From an uncultured Methanobrevibacter sp. (GTDB taxonomy: Archaea; Methanobacteriota; Methanobacteria; Methanobacteriales; Methanobacteriaceae), in NCBI RefSeq assembly GCF_902801725.1, contig NZ_CADCJB010000007.1:1-64000 (forward strand): 64,000 nucleotides of DNA, in the 5' to 3' direction. Below, in pieces: positions 54,109-63,809 of this stretch. Within the stretch, counting starts at the first letter, position 1, and each line of letters begins with the position of its first letter. The notes beneath the pieces are model-generated. The model saw only the letters and a list, made by a program, of their open reading frames with translations. It was not told the origin of the DNA and did no database searches. Both the position numbers and the translations under genes were made by a program.

Positions 54109-56997
54109 CTAATACACCCTCATCTTTAGTTCTTTAACCATTTCACCATTCTTATTTATTTTATACGCTTTTTTAAAGTATTCGACAGCTTTCGGATATA
54201 TTCCTGAATGATAATATATAAGGCCCATCAAGGCCAACGCTTCTGAGTTTTTGCTGTCAAAATCCAGAAGCTTTTCCAAGATTTCAGATGCAGTATCCAA
54301 ATCTCCCTGCTCATATAAATCATAGGCTTCTTCATATAAAACTTCCTCATCATCTACAGTACTTATTTCAACATGTACTTCATGACTAATGCTTGGTTGC
54401 CTATTATTCAATAATACATCAAGCTCATTTGCCATTTCATTTGCCTTATCAATAGCCAACGCCCTTTTTACAAACATTCTTGATATATCCTTCTGGTCCT
54501 GAAGGTATAATATCTGAGCCATCAGCGCAATGGAATCCACATGATTTTTATTGGAAATCAGAATATTATTCAATATATCCTTTGCTTGGGAGAAATCATT
54601 CTGGTTGTACAAATCCAATGCATCATTAAATTGCGCATCATCTTCATTTACCTGTTTTTTATTGCTTATTTCTTCATTGACTTCTTCTTTTTTGGCAACA
54701 GTCTCATTGGATATTAATTTACACATGTATTCCAAAATATATTTGGTTGCGTTCTTATGAAGTGGCTTGTTGTCATTGCCGCATTTAGGTGAGTATATGC
54801 AGGCAGGACAACCGCTTTGACAACTGCAATTATTAAGCAGATCCAAAGTGGATTTCAGCAAATCGACAAAGACGTCAGATGCCTTTTCACATATTCCTAT
54901 TCCTCCCTCATACCCATCATAAATGAAAATTGTCGCTTCCTGAGTATCTTCGTGATAGTTTGTTGACAATCCACCAATATCAAATCTATCACACATAGTA
55001 TGCAACGGGAAAAGTTCTATCAAAGCATGTTCGACCCCATGAAGGCCTCCGGCAAAAACTTCCTCCTCATTTGGAAACATGTCTTCAAGAGTATCTTTGA
55101 CACTTTTTGGAATTGTAAACCATAATCCCTTCGTATTGAATTTCAAAGGAGGCAAATCCAACGGATAAGTTCCAACAGATTTTGAGAATTGCATTTTTTT
55201 ATATTTGAAGTAATCTTCACTTACTGTCAGCTCACCGAAATGAATCGTGAGATTTCCATATCTTGTCTTGGACAATTTCTTCCTAATGTTAATGTCCGTT
55301 TTGTTTAGAACCATCGTATGGTAATCAACCGTTTTTTGGTTAACATTAACAAAGCCCCTCGATAAACTTACGCTGTTTACGACATAAGTATCCCCCTTGT
55401 TGATTAAAATTGCACCTTCATGAGCTTCCCTATAAACCTGAGACCTCTCCATCGTTTCAAGCAAGGTCCCATTGTTCATTATCTTAAATTCCTGACCTGA
55501 AATTTGATCTAGAGAGTGGTCCATTGCAGGATTGTCATCATATGGATACATATAATCCCCTCGGGCATTAATGTGCAAATCTTTTTTGGACACCAATTCC
55601 TCGAGTATCTCATCGCTGATTTTGAAGTATTTTTCAACTTCCCCATACTTTATCGGCAATTCCTTAGCTGCGCACAGCAAATGGGCCTCCTGCAAAATAG
55701 GATTGGTCAAATCAATGATTGCATTTTCATGAGGCTTATCAAAGAAGAATTTCGGATTGTTCATGAAATACTGGTCAAGCTGATTTTCAAAAGCGATTAA
55801 AATGGCCAGTGCCTTCTGGGAACTTCTGCCTGCTCTTCCTGCCTGCTGCCATGTGGAAATCATGGTTCCAGGATATCCTGAAATTATAACAGCATCAAGA
55901 GACCCTATGTCAATTCCCAACTCCAATGCATTGGTACATGTAACGCCCAAATATTTTCCGCTTTTAAGGCCGTCTTCTATTTCACGCCTCTCTTCCGGTC
56001 TGTATCCTGCCCGATAAGCTGCAATCCTATGGGCCAGTTTTCCCTTAATCTGGGTCATGTCCTTTTTAGCCCACATTGCAATCAGTTCAGTTGTTTTTCT
56101 TGAAACAGTGAAACATAACGTTTGAATCTCTTTAAGCATCATATAGAGAAATATGTTTTCAGTTTCCATATGCACTGAAGGGGCATTTTGCATATTGACC
56201 TTATTTCTCCGGTAATTTTTAAAGGGATTATACAAAATAAAATCTTTTTCACCGCTTGGAGAGGTGTCATTGTCAACCAACTTAAATTCTTCACCGGTCA
56301 ATCTATTGGCAAGTTCCAAAGGATTTGCAAGAGTGGCGGAAGATAAGATAAACTGAGGATAGGAACCGTAAAAGTTGGCTATTCTTTTCAGCCTCTTAAT
56401 CAAAAATGCCACATTGGATCCGAAAACACCTTTATAATAATGTGATTCGTCAATTACAATATACCTTAAATTTCTGTAAAATCGTGACCATTGATGATGC
56501 CAGGACAATATTAGGTGCAGCTGATATGGATTTGTCAATACAATGCGTGACTTTTCACGAATTCCCCTTTTGTCTTCTCTTGGAGTGTCCCCATCGTAAG
56601 TTCGCGGATTGATTTTTATGTCCAGTTCCCGTTCAAGATTTTCCAAAACATGGAGCTGATCATTAGAAAGGGCTTTAGCAGGGTAGATATACAATGCTGT
56701 AGCGTCATTATCTTCAATCATTGTCTCCATAATAGGCAAATTAAAAGCCAAAGTCTTTCCCGAAGCAGTTGGAGTTGTAATGATTACATGTTCCCCTTCC
56801 TTAATTGCTTCGTATGTATCGGCCTGATGCTCATATAATTTCATGTCTTTGGATTCAAGATAGTCAACAATCTTATCATTCAAATTGTCTATCTTCTTAA
56901 AACTAGCATTTTTAGCAGGAATAGTCTCCACATGAGCTATATTATCCCTAAAGCGAACATCATTTTTGAACATATCAATATTATTAGAATCCGACAT
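54109..56997 (-). CDS. MrfA/YprA-like DEAD-box helicase with C-terminal TPR repeats
   Basis: 962 aa. TTPTASGKTLAFNLP (P-loop, about 80), VIDESHYYKG (DESH box), ILSSATLANP (motif III), and GIDIGSLDAVIISGYPGT with QQAGRAGRSSQ (motif VI). After this come the family's DUF1998-type domain and a zinc site CSCQSGCPACIYSPKC (about 740-757). From about 795 to the end are TPR-like helical repeats (DALDLYNQNDFSQAKDILNN; EAYDLYEQGDLDTASEILEK; ALALMGLIYYHSGIYPKAVE). MrfA proteins repair mitomycin-type lesions; the TPR tail is an unusual addition. GGGAAATT precedes the ATG. Confidence 0.88.
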   Translation of the reverse strand: MSDSNNIDMFKNDVRFRDNIAHVETIPAKNASFKKIDNLNDKIVDYLESKDMKLYEHQADTYEAIKEGEHVIITTPTASGKTLAFNLPIMETMIEDNDATALYIYPAKALSNDQLHVLENLERELDIKINPRTYDGDTPREDKRGIREKSRIVLTNPYQLHLILSWHHQWSRFYRNLRYIVIDESHYYKGVFGSNVAFLIKRLKRIANFYGSYPQFILSSATLANPLELANRLTGEEFKLVDNDTSPSGEKDFILYNPFKNYRRNKVNMQNAPSVHMETENIFLYMMLKEIQTLCFTVSRKTTELIAMWAKKDMTQIKGKLAHRIAAYRAGYRPEERREIEDGLKSGKYLGVTCTNALELGIDIGSLDAVIISGYPGTMISTWQQAGRAGRSSQKALAILIAFENQLDQYFMNNPKFFFDKPHENAIIDLTNPILQEAHLLCAAKELPIKYGEVEKYFKISDEILEELVSKKDLHINARGDYMYPYDDNPAMDHSLDQISGQEFKIMNNGTLLETMERSQVYREAHEGAILINKGDTYVVNSVSLSRGFVNVNQKTVDYHTMVLNKTDINIRKKLSKTRYGNLTIHFGELTVSEDYFKYKKMQFSKSVGTYPLDLPPLKFNTKGLWFTIPKSVKDTLEDMFPNEEEVFAGGLHGVEHALIELFPLHTMCDRFDIGGLSTNYHEDTQEATIFIYDGYEGGIGICEKASDVFVDLLKSTLDLLNNCSCQSGCPACIYSPKCGNDNKPLHKNATKYILEYMCKLISNETVAKKEEVNEEISNKKQVNEDDAQFNDALDLYNQNDFSQAKDILNNILISNKNHVDSIALMAQILYLQDQKDISRMFVKRALAIDKANEMANELDVLLNNRQPSISHEVHVEISTVDDEEVLYEEAYDLYEQGDLDTASEILEKLLDFDSKNSEALALMGLIYYHSGIYPKAVEYFKKAYKINKNGEMVKELKMRVY

Positions 56998-57474
56998 AAT
57001 TTCCCACTAAAAACAACGAAATTTATATTCCTTAAATTTTAAAAAATCAAATCTTTAGACATTGAGATTACCTCCTCACTGTAAATTCACTCAAATGAGC
57101 AGAACCTCAATAAATTCAATAATCCTAAAGATTCAGACAACAATGTTGATTTATCCTTTTTGTTAAATCACAGTCATTTATTATTATATTTATTTTATAT
57201 AATTTAAAGATAATCAGAGAGCATTTGAACACTATTGAAGATTAAAAAACAGAAAAAAAAGTTAGAAGAAAAAATCCCCTAACTTTAATATGCATATTAT
57301 GGAAGGTTAAAACCTTCACACACTTATATTTCAAAATTATAAAATAAAAACTTATCGAAAAAAAATTTCATACAGATATTATTAAATTCCATGAATACTT
57401 TTCAAATGCTCTCTCACTTACTATATTAATAACATAATGATATAAATTAATAATTATAGATTACGGGGGAAAAA
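56998..57474. other. Intergenic region with a 14-bp inverted-repeat pair and two hairpins
   Basis: 477 bp with no credible ORF, between divergent helicase genes. AGAGAGCATTTGAA (57216-57229) is repeated inverted at 57401-57414. Between lie an 8-bp hairpin (AAAGTTAG/CTAACTTT) and a 7-bp hairpin (GAAGGTT/AACCTTC). The whole could be a small mobile remnant, a small RNA gene or a regulatory loop. Confidence 0.55.
57216..57414. repeat. 199-bp element bounded by perfect 14-bp inverted repeats
   Basis: The terminal arms are exact over 14 bp, and several flanking inner bases also match. Chance pairing of a 14-mer within 200 bp is unlikely even in AT-rich DNA, since the arms contain five G/C bases. 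There is no clear target-site duplication at its edges and no ORF inside. Confidence 0.6.
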
Positions 57475-59946
57475 ATGATTTCATATGATGAATTTGAGGA
57501 TGTCATTGTAAATATACTTAAAAGAGACATTTCTTCAAACAGACAACAAAAGAAAGCAATCTTATCTCAAGCCGACAAATCCCTTTTTATAGTTGCAGGA
57601 CCAGGATCCGGAAAAACGACAGTAATGGTATTGAAAATATTGAAATACATTTTTGTTGATGATGTGAATCCTTCAGAGATTTTAGCTACAACATTTACAA
57701 AAAAAGCGGCAGATGAATTGTATTCAAGAATTTTAGGATGGGGAGACCAAATAAAAAAGCATCTCGAGGAGAAATACCTTGATGACAGTTTTGAGTCCAG
57801 TGAAAAAATTGCAAAAATAGAAAGAATCGATTTTAACCAGATAATAATCGGAACAACAGACAGCATAGCTGAAGAGCTGCTTAGAGAAAACAAAAAACCC
57901 GGAGAAAACCAATCGATTGTTATTGAAGAATTTGTCGCAAACTCAGCAATGATTAAAATTCTCATTAAAGATGAAAAGTATCTTAATGCAAATCTTGTTG
58001 AATACTTAAAAGAGCTGAGCGGCAAACCCAAACTTGAAGAACCTTCCAAAATGAGCGAAATATTAATGGAAATGAAAAATAGGCTCTTTTATGACCAAGT
58101 CGATATTGAGGAATTATATGATGAAACACAGGAAAACAGCGGATTGAGATTGGCTCTTGACTGCATTAAAGAATATGAAACAACCCTTAAAAATAGAAAC
58201 ACAATAGATTTTGCAATGCTTGAATCCGAATTCCTTAAAAAACTAAAAGGAGGAGAATTGGATTTATTTTTAGATGAAATTAAGATTGTCCTTATAGATG
58301 AATATCAGGACACAAATCTAATTCAAGAAGACATCTACTTTACAATAGCCAAATCTGCACTGGAAAATGACGGAAACATTACTGTGGTTGGGGACGATGA
58401 CCAATCACTTTATAGATTTAGAGGAGCAACCGTTGACTTATTCACAAACTACAAAACACGAGTAAAAGAAAGATTGGGAATTGATGTAGATGAAATCAAC
58501 CTAACAACAAATTACAGGTCAACAGAAAATATTATAAACCATTGCAATCAATTTGCAGAGCTTGACCACGAATATCAACATGCAAGAGTGGAAAACAAAC
58601 CGAAAATTATTGCCCCTGACTTCGATAGAGATAAGATGCCCATTTTAGGAATGTTTAGAAACAATCCTGAAATGTTAGCCCGAGACTTGTCACGGCTAAT
58701 AGACAATTTAGTCAACAAAGGAGAAAGCGAAATAAAGGTCTTGCAAGTTTTAAATGAGGAATACTATAGAAAAGTAAATGGTGCAATCAATATCGCAAAT
58801 CTGCAAAAAATTAAACATGAATCCATAAAAGCCGGCAAAAAGGAAAAGAAAATAAAACTTAAATTGGATGGCGATTACGGATCCGCTTCAGACATAGCAA
58901 TTTTATCATATTCACCAAAAGAGATGCAATACGGAAATCGTTCATTTCTTCATCACCTTAGAAAAAATCTAAAAAGACTTAGAAATCCTATTGAAATGTT
59001 TAATCCAAGAGGAATTGACCTGCAAGATATAGATTCCGTTGGAATATTCTGCGGACTTATTCTAGAATGTATTGACCCTGAGGGAAGCATTCAAAACTCA
59101 GACAAAACAATTCCTAATCTGGCAAAAAGAAACATGCTACGATGGAGATATAAAGCAAAGGATTACATCAAATTAAATCCCCAACCACATGAACCGGTTT
59201 CACTAAATGATTTTGTAACACGCTGGCAGCTTAGAAGACCTTATCCCGAAACAGTCAATGGAGTGGAACAGCACTGGCCAAAAAGTGCAAGCCTGATGGA
59301 ACTTGCATACAAGCTGACAACCTGGATTGAAGAGCTGCAGGACGATGTGGAAGGAATAGTATATCTTGAAGCCATTACCAAATCGATTACACAAACAGGA
59401 TTCTTCAATGATTACCATTCCACAATTTCATTTAAATCACCTCATCAAGAACGGGCATCAGTTCTTGAAGCCATCTGGAATATATTCATACCACTTTCAA
59501 CAGGAGGAGTGAGCATTGATGAATCACTTTTGGAAACATTGCCTGACAATAGGGTGAATGTCTTATCGATTCACCAGTCAAAAGGATTGGAGTTTCCGCT
59601 TGTCATTGTGGATGTAGGATCCAGATTTAAAACGAATGACATCAGAACACAACGTCTGAGATTTCCGAAATCACTTCCAGACAGAACAACAATCGAAGAT
59701 ACTGTAAGACAGCACAGCATACTGGGCGAAAATACAAGAAGTGAAAAGGACAGGTCATTTGATGATGTGACAAGACTTTATTTTGTTGCATTTTCAAGAG
59801 CAGAGAGCGTATTATTATTAGTCGGTCTTAACCAGGCGATAGAAGGTTATAACAAGAAAAATGACCATTTTGACATACCAAATATCGCTCTTGGCTGGAG
59901 CAGAGATGAAAAATATATTGGATTTAAAGAAATTTACCTGATATAG
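57475..59946 (+). CDS. UvrD/Rep-type (SF1) DNA helicase
   Basis: 823 aa. P-loop VAGPGSGKTTVM (about 38-49), TFTKKAADEL (Ia), LIDEYQDTN (II), VGDDDQSLYRFRGA (III), TTNYRST (IV), LSIHQSKGLEFPLVIVDVGS (V) and FVAFSRAESVLLL (VI) are all intact. It is a 3'-5' DNA translocase or helicase. GGGGGAAAAA precedes the ATG. The nuclease gene starts 10 bp after its stop, so the two probably form an AddAB- or RecB-like helicase-nuclease. An insertion of about 150 residues between motifs IV and V (EYYRKVNGAINIANLQKIKH, KEKKIKLKLDGDYGS) is basic. Confidence 0.92.
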   Translation: MISYDEFEDVIVNILKRDISSNRQQKKAILSQADKSLFIVAGPGSGKTTVMVLKILKYIFVDDVNPSEILATTFTKKAADELYSRILGWGDQIKKHLEEKYLDDSFESSEKIAKIERIDFNQIIIGTTDSIAEELLRENKKPGENQSIVIEEFVANSAMIKILIKDEKYLNANLVEYLKELSGKPKLEEPSKMSEILMEMKNRLFYDQVDIEELYDETQENSGLRLALDCIKEYETTLKNRNTIDFAMLESEFLKKLKGGELDLFLDEIKIVLIDEYQDTNLIQEDIYFTIAKSALENDGNITVVGDDDQSLYRFRGATVDLFTNYKTRVKERLGIDVDEINLTTNYRSTENIINHCNQFAELDHEYQHARVENKPKIIAPDFDRDKMPILGMFRNNPEMLARDLSRLIDNLVNKGESEIKVLQVLNEEYYRKVNGAINIANLQKIKHESIKAGKKEKKIKLKLDGDYGSASDIAILSYSPKEMQYGNRSFLHHLRKNLKRLRNPIEMFNPRGIDLQDIDSVGIFCGLILECIDPEGSIQNSDKTIPNLAKRNMLRWRYKAKDYIKLNPQPHEPVSLNDFVTRWQLRRPYPETVNGVEQHWPKSASLMELAYKLTTWIEELQDDVEGIVYLEAITKSITQTGFFNDYHSTISFKSPHQERASVLEAIWNIFIPLSTGGVSIDESLLETLPDNRVNVLSIHQSKGLEFPLVIVDVGSRFKTNDIRTQRLRFPKSLPDRTTIEDTVRQHSILGENTRSEKDRSFDDVTRLYFVAFSRAESVLLLVGLNQAIEGYNKKNDHFDIPNIALGWSRDEKYIGFKEIYLI

Positions 59947-59956
59947 GAGATTAATT

Positions 59957-61183
59957 ATGAAATTACCTTCAAGATCAAAAGCATATATGATTCCGGAATA
60001 CAGCTTAACAGGAGATTTGTTGTCATTCCTAACATGCAATCTCCAATACAGATACCAGAATAAGGGAACTTTACCTCCATCAAAGCCAGTTCAAAGATGG
60101 TTTGGAGAATTTATTCATGGAGTAATGGAAGAAGCGTTCATCCGATGGAAACAGGAAAAAACAGAATTCCCCTGGAACTGGCTTGATGACATCAGACCTA
60201 TTGAAGAGCAAATAGACTTGAGACTGCAGGCAAGAGGACTTTATCCTCACGACGAAGACCTGTTTTTCAGCACAACCAACCATGACATTGAAAATCTGAA
60301 TGAACATGACCATAAAAAACTGGCCAGTGCAAGAGCTGAAAAGGCCATCAACATCTGGGGAAAACATTTATTCCCTTTGATTGACTCTTCAGAGCTTCTA
60401 ATTAAAGGAATAAGAAACATGCCCAAATATGATGAAAAAAGAAGCAGGTCCAATTATTATGGAATCAACGGTGTTGTTGACGTGTTGACATCCATGAAAA
60501 TTAATAAAACCCTCGAACAAAGCAATTTGGATAACTACAACAATATGATTATCGAAATTTTAAAGAAAAATAAGGATTTTCAAGAGAGAATAAGAAATTC
60601 CAATGGAGATGATGACTACGAGATAATAATTGATTACAAAGGCATGAAAAGGCCTCCCATAGAAGTGGACAACCCCAAAGCAGAAAATAAATGGGAAAGC
60701 CACAAACAGCAGATACTAACATATTCATGGCTCAGGTCACAGCAAGAGGATGCCAATTCCATCTTCGCAGGAATCATATTTTATCTAAATGAACTTGTTC
60801 CATCAAAAGAAGACCTGATGCTAATTAAAGATGAAGTGAAAAATGGCCTGATTGATGATGAAACACTTGAAAAGTACAGGGATGACTTTGAATTAATCGA
60901 CAGATGGCAGGAAGATGACAAGGCCCCTGAATTAAGCAATGAATTTAAATTGGACAGATCAATTCGGATTATAAATATTGATTCTACAGAAATTAACAAA
61001 TCACTTGAAAAATTCGATGAAGTCGTTTATAATATTGAAGAGTCAATGATTAACGAAATGAAAGGGTGCAAAATTCAGGATGCATGGAAAGCCGAAGCTG
61101 ACGATAGAACCTGTACAGCATGCGATTTTAGAACATTCTGTAAAAACAATGATAATAAAACAAAAGACTTTAAAATTCCTTAA
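59957..61183 (+). CDS. RecB/AddB/Cas4-type PD-(D/E)XK nuclease with Fe-S staple
   Basis: 408 aa. All core nuclease motifs are visible: GEFIHGVMEEAF (helix with His), YGINGVVDVL (metal Asp), EIIIDYKGMK (the D-x-K), and QQILTYSWL (QxxxY). A first Cys near the start (LSFLTCNLQYRYQNK) and CTACDFRTFC at the end give the four-cysteine [4Fe-4S] staple typical of AddB and Cas4 nucleases. It works with the upstream UvrD helicase, 10 bp before. GGAGATTAATT precedes the ATG. Repair of double-strand breaks or defence against foreign DNA are both possible. Confidence 0.9.
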   Translation: MKLPSRSKAYMIPEYSLTGDLLSFLTCNLQYRYQNKGTLPPSKPVQRWFGEFIHGVMEEAFIRWKQEKTEFPWNWLDDIRPIEEQIDLRLQARGLYPHDEDLFFSTTNHDIENLNEHDHKKLASARAEKAINIWGKHLFPLIDSSELLIKGIRNMPKYDEKRSRSNYYGINGVVDVLTSMKINKTLEQSNLDNYNNMIIEILKKNKDFQERIRNSNGDDDYEIIIDYKGMKRPPIEVDNPKAENKWESHKQQILTYSWLRSQQEDANSIFAGIIFYLNELVPSKEDLMLIKDEVKNGLIDDETLEKYRDDFELIDRWQEDDKAPELSNEFKLDRSIRIINIDSTEINKSLEKFDEVVYNIEESMINEMKGCKIQDAWKAEADDRTCTACDFRTFCKNNDNKTKDFKIP

Positions 61184-61208
61184 TGCAATATAATAATAGG
61201 TGTTATCT

Positions 61209-61883
61209 ATGACTAATTTAGAGAAAAATCAAAAATATTGCGAGGTTATCGAAAGCAAAATTAAATTAGATGCAAAACCTGTTGCAATGAAATTAATCAA
61301 AACCGAAGACGACCTTTTAGAAGGTTATGACTTGATTGATGAAAAAATAAGACACTGCGAAATGGTTAGAAAAGCATCCTTAGGCAGCAAATTTTACTCC
61401 ACCCTAGAAGAGCAAATGTGTTTAGGTGGAGCAGGAGCCATTGGACTGAGGGATATGCCACCAAAATTGGCAAACGGTGAAAAATATTTCTCTTTAGGAA
61501 GATTTCAAGATTTAGAAACTGCTAAAAAACTCACAAGCCAGCTTTCAATCATTGAAGATGAACACTGGGGAATTGTTTACGCACCTTTAGACGAAGCAGA
61601 TTTTGAAGCTGACGTGATTCAAATCATAACAGAACCTGTTGGCGGAATGAAACTTGCGCAAAGTATTGTCTATAAAACAGGTGAAAAAATCACTCCTTCC
61701 TTTGCGGGAATTCAATCATTATGTGGAGATGCATTTTCAAACCCTTATCTTTCAGACGGAGTTAACTTCACACTAGGATGTGACGGTTCAAGAAAAGCAG
61801 CAGACATTAAAGATAATGAAATGACTGTTGGAATCAGCGCAGCCAAAATAGAAGAAGTTATATCAGGTTTAGAATCAATCTAG
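61209..61883 (+). CDS. DUF169 family protein
   Basis: 224 aa from ATG 61209, with GGTG upstream. LDAKPVAMKLI, ALGS-type KASLGSKFYSTLEEQMCLGGAGAIGL (first residues KASLGSKFY), PVGGMKLAQSIVYKTG and GIQSLCGDAFSNPYL are typical. DUF169 proteins occur in methanogens and other anaerobes with no settled function; the conserved Cys residues (HCEMVR, EQMCLGG, SLCGD) suggest metal or thiol chemistry. Its last bases overlap the convergent gene by 9 bp. Confidence 0.88.
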   Translation: MTNLEKNQKYCEVIESKIKLDAKPVAMKLIKTEDDLLEGYDLIDEKIRHCEMVRKASLGSKFYSTLEEQMCLGGAGAIGLRDMPPKLANGEKYFSLGRFQDLETAKKLTSQLSIIEDEHWGIVYAPLDEADFEADVIQIITEPVGGMKLAQSIVYKTGEKITPSFAGIQSLCGDAFSNPYLSDGVNFTLGCDGSRKAADIKDNEMTVGISAAKIEEVISGLESI

Positions 61884-62528
61884 GAGATTTAAATAATCTT
61901 CATAATGATTAATATTTAACAATTCTTTTTCATTTTTTTCTTTTATTCCATAAAACACATAACCGTCAGCAAATATCTTTCTGAGAATAGGATTTAAATT
62001 GTCATCCTCATTTTCCAAATAACCCATTAAATTTTTTCTATGAGCTACAAATGGCATGCCCAGTCCTTCTGCAGTATCAAGCAATCCTGTTTTTCTTCTT
62101 CTTAAAATTGATATTGTTTTTTCAGGATTTTGCGCATTTTGACTAGTTTCAATCATTTTATTAAAAGTTTCAGTCGATACTGTAGGTTGGTCTCCTGTTA
62201 TGCACAGTGAATAATCACAGTTAGAATTTGACAGACCATTAAAAAGAGATTTAGATAAACCTACATCAACAGGATTATTTTCAACAAATTTGACACGACC
62301 TTCATAATTATCGCCAAGTGCTTCTTTTATTTCACTAGCATAATGACCAAGTACCACAATACATTCATCAGTATTTGCAGATAATGCATTGTCAATTGTT
62401 GTCTCCAAAACGGTTTTATTGTTGAATGGTAAAATAAGTTTATTCTTTAAATCAAGGTTGCGGGAAATCTGATCTTTTCTCATACGGGAATTCTTTCCGG
62501 CAGCCGTAATAATTGTTGAAATTGACAT
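61875..62528 (-). CDS. MobA-like nucleotidyltransferase
   Basis: 217 aa. The N-terminal nucleotide-binding ITAAGKNSRM, PFNNKTVLETTIDNAL, VVLGHYASEI and CITGDQPTVS match the MobA/MocA NTP-transferase group, which load a nucleotide onto molybdopterin or sugars. AAGxSxRM is intact, while the usual K of the LPFxxK motif is shifted (KLILPFNNK). The actual substrate is uncertain. It is convergent with the DUF169 gene. Confidence 0.82.
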   Translation of the reverse strand: MSISTIITAAGKNSRMRKDQISRNLDLKNKLILPFNNKTVLETTIDNALSANTDECIVVLGHYASEIKEALGDNYEGRVKFVENNPVDVGLSKSLFNGLSNSNCDYSLCITGDQPTVSTETFNKMIETSQNAQNPEKTISILRRRKTGLLDTAEGLGMPFVAHRKNLMGYLENEDDNLNPILRKIFADGYVFYGIKEKNEKELLNINHYEDYLNLLD

Positions 62529-62554
62529 AAAATAAAAAAAAATAGAAGATATAT

Positions 62555-63742
62555 TTATTTTGGAATATATCTTGTAAAGCTACAGTAAATACCCATACCT
62601 ACGCCTTCACCTTCAGTCCACATGTTAATTTTAACAGGATAATCATGAGTATTAGTTACAGTAACACCGCTTGCCGGATTGTAACCAAATAATAGTGCAC
62701 TCTCATCTGAAGTAAGACCTACAGGCATTTCAAATCCTTCAGCTAATGCTGCATCTCTTAAAGCTCTTGCAGGAGGACATACACCGTGTGCCGCACTTCC
62801 ACCTGGAGCTGAAGCATCATTTGCGGATTCAAAATAAACATAATCCTTACCACTGCTTGTGGAATTTGGTGGTATGACAGTTCCGTTCCATGCTTCTACA
62901 AATTGATGTGCATTAACTTCCCTAATTGCATCCCCATATTCAGGGTGTGAATCAAAAGTAGTTGATCCTTGTCCACCAGTTTGTTCTGTGTAATTACCAG
63001 AATACAACAAGATCGGTGAACCTGTTGGGTATTCAGAAGCATAGTCTACAACATCTTGTCCGAAAATACGAGGAACATCACTGGCATTAATGTCTTTTCT
63101 TCCATCTGAAAATCCTGCCATACCTTTATCAATAGTAAAATTGTCCCCTACTTGAGCATCATAATTATACCAGCTTACAATAGTGTCATTATTGAAATAC
63201 TCACTTGAGAAATTTAAATTTTTAATTTCTTTGGCAGGAATAGATTTTAAAACTTTACCGTCTTCAACTAAATCAACACCTGAAGAGGTTTTAGTTAAAA
63301 CTTTTGATGGTGCACTATATCCCCAAACATAATCATCTGGTCCTTTAACAGCCAATTTATCTCCTTCAAAAGTAATATATCCCGGTCCATCGATACCTAC
63401 AGCTTTTCCATACGAATCAATTCCTTCACTTGACACAGTTGTAAAATCAAATGGAACTACACCAGTTGAAAGAGACATGAGAATCCCATGAAGATCAAAT
63501 GCCATAATCTGATGGCCTATAAAACCTATATTAGATAGGAATGGAACTCCAATAGTTTGGTTTTCACCCAAGATAGATTCTCCAGTAAAGATGGATTGCC
63601 CAACAGTTATATCATAAGTTTCGGCAATGGATTGACCAGTGTAAGGAGTACTATTTACAAATGTGAATGCAAATAAAAGAATACAAACAGAAAACAATAC
63701 GAAAAATATTGTTATTGATTTACTTCTCCAACTTTTACTCAT
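62555..63742 (-). CDS. Unrecognised secreted protein with N-terminal membrane segment
   Basis: About 395 aa from ATG 63742, with GGTGT upstream; the longer frame from 63769 starts with an unlikely leader. SITIFFVLFSVCILLFAFTF is a signal or anchor. The outer part has no family I know: GQSIAETYDITVGQSIFTGE, then SGVDLVEDGKVLKSIPAKE and, near the end, HGVCPPARALRDAALAEGFE and MWTEGEGVGMGIYCSFTRYI. Cysteines are few. It may belong to an extracellular system of these methanogens. It lies 26 bp from the MobA-like gene on the same strand. Confidence 0.7.
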   Translation of the reverse strand: MSKSWRSKSITIFFVLFSVCILLFAFTFVNSTPYTGQSIAETYDITVGQSIFTGESILGENQTIGVPFLSNIGFIGHQIMAFDLHGILMSLSTGVVPFDFTTVSSEGIDSYGKAVGIDGPGYITFEGDKLAVKGPDDYVWGYSAPSKVLTKTSSGVDLVEDGKVLKSIPAKEIKNLNFSSEYFNNDTIVSWYNYDAQVGDNFTIDKGMAGFSDGRKDINASDVPRIFGQDVVDYASEYPTGSPILLYSGNYTEQTGGQGSTTFDSHPEYGDAIREVNAHQFVEAWNGTVIPPNSTSSGKDYVYFESANDASAPGGSAAHGVCPPARALRDAALAEGFEMPVGLTSDESALLFGYNPASGVTVTNTHDYPVKINMWTEGEGVGMGIYCSFTRYIPK

Positions 63743-63809
63743 TATAATACACCATAAATTAAATAACATTACTTTTTATATTTTACATAATATATATACA
63801 TTGTCCTTT

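Noticed and set aside
57216-57414. Calling the 199-bp inverted-repeat element an insertion sequence
   Set aside because: There is no ORF, no target-site duplication and only one copy in the window, so it is listed as a repeat only.
57567-58049. 160-aa open frame opposite the UvrD helicase
   Set aside because: Covered by the helicase P-loop region on the plus strand; serine-rich antisense composition is typical for a shadow frame.
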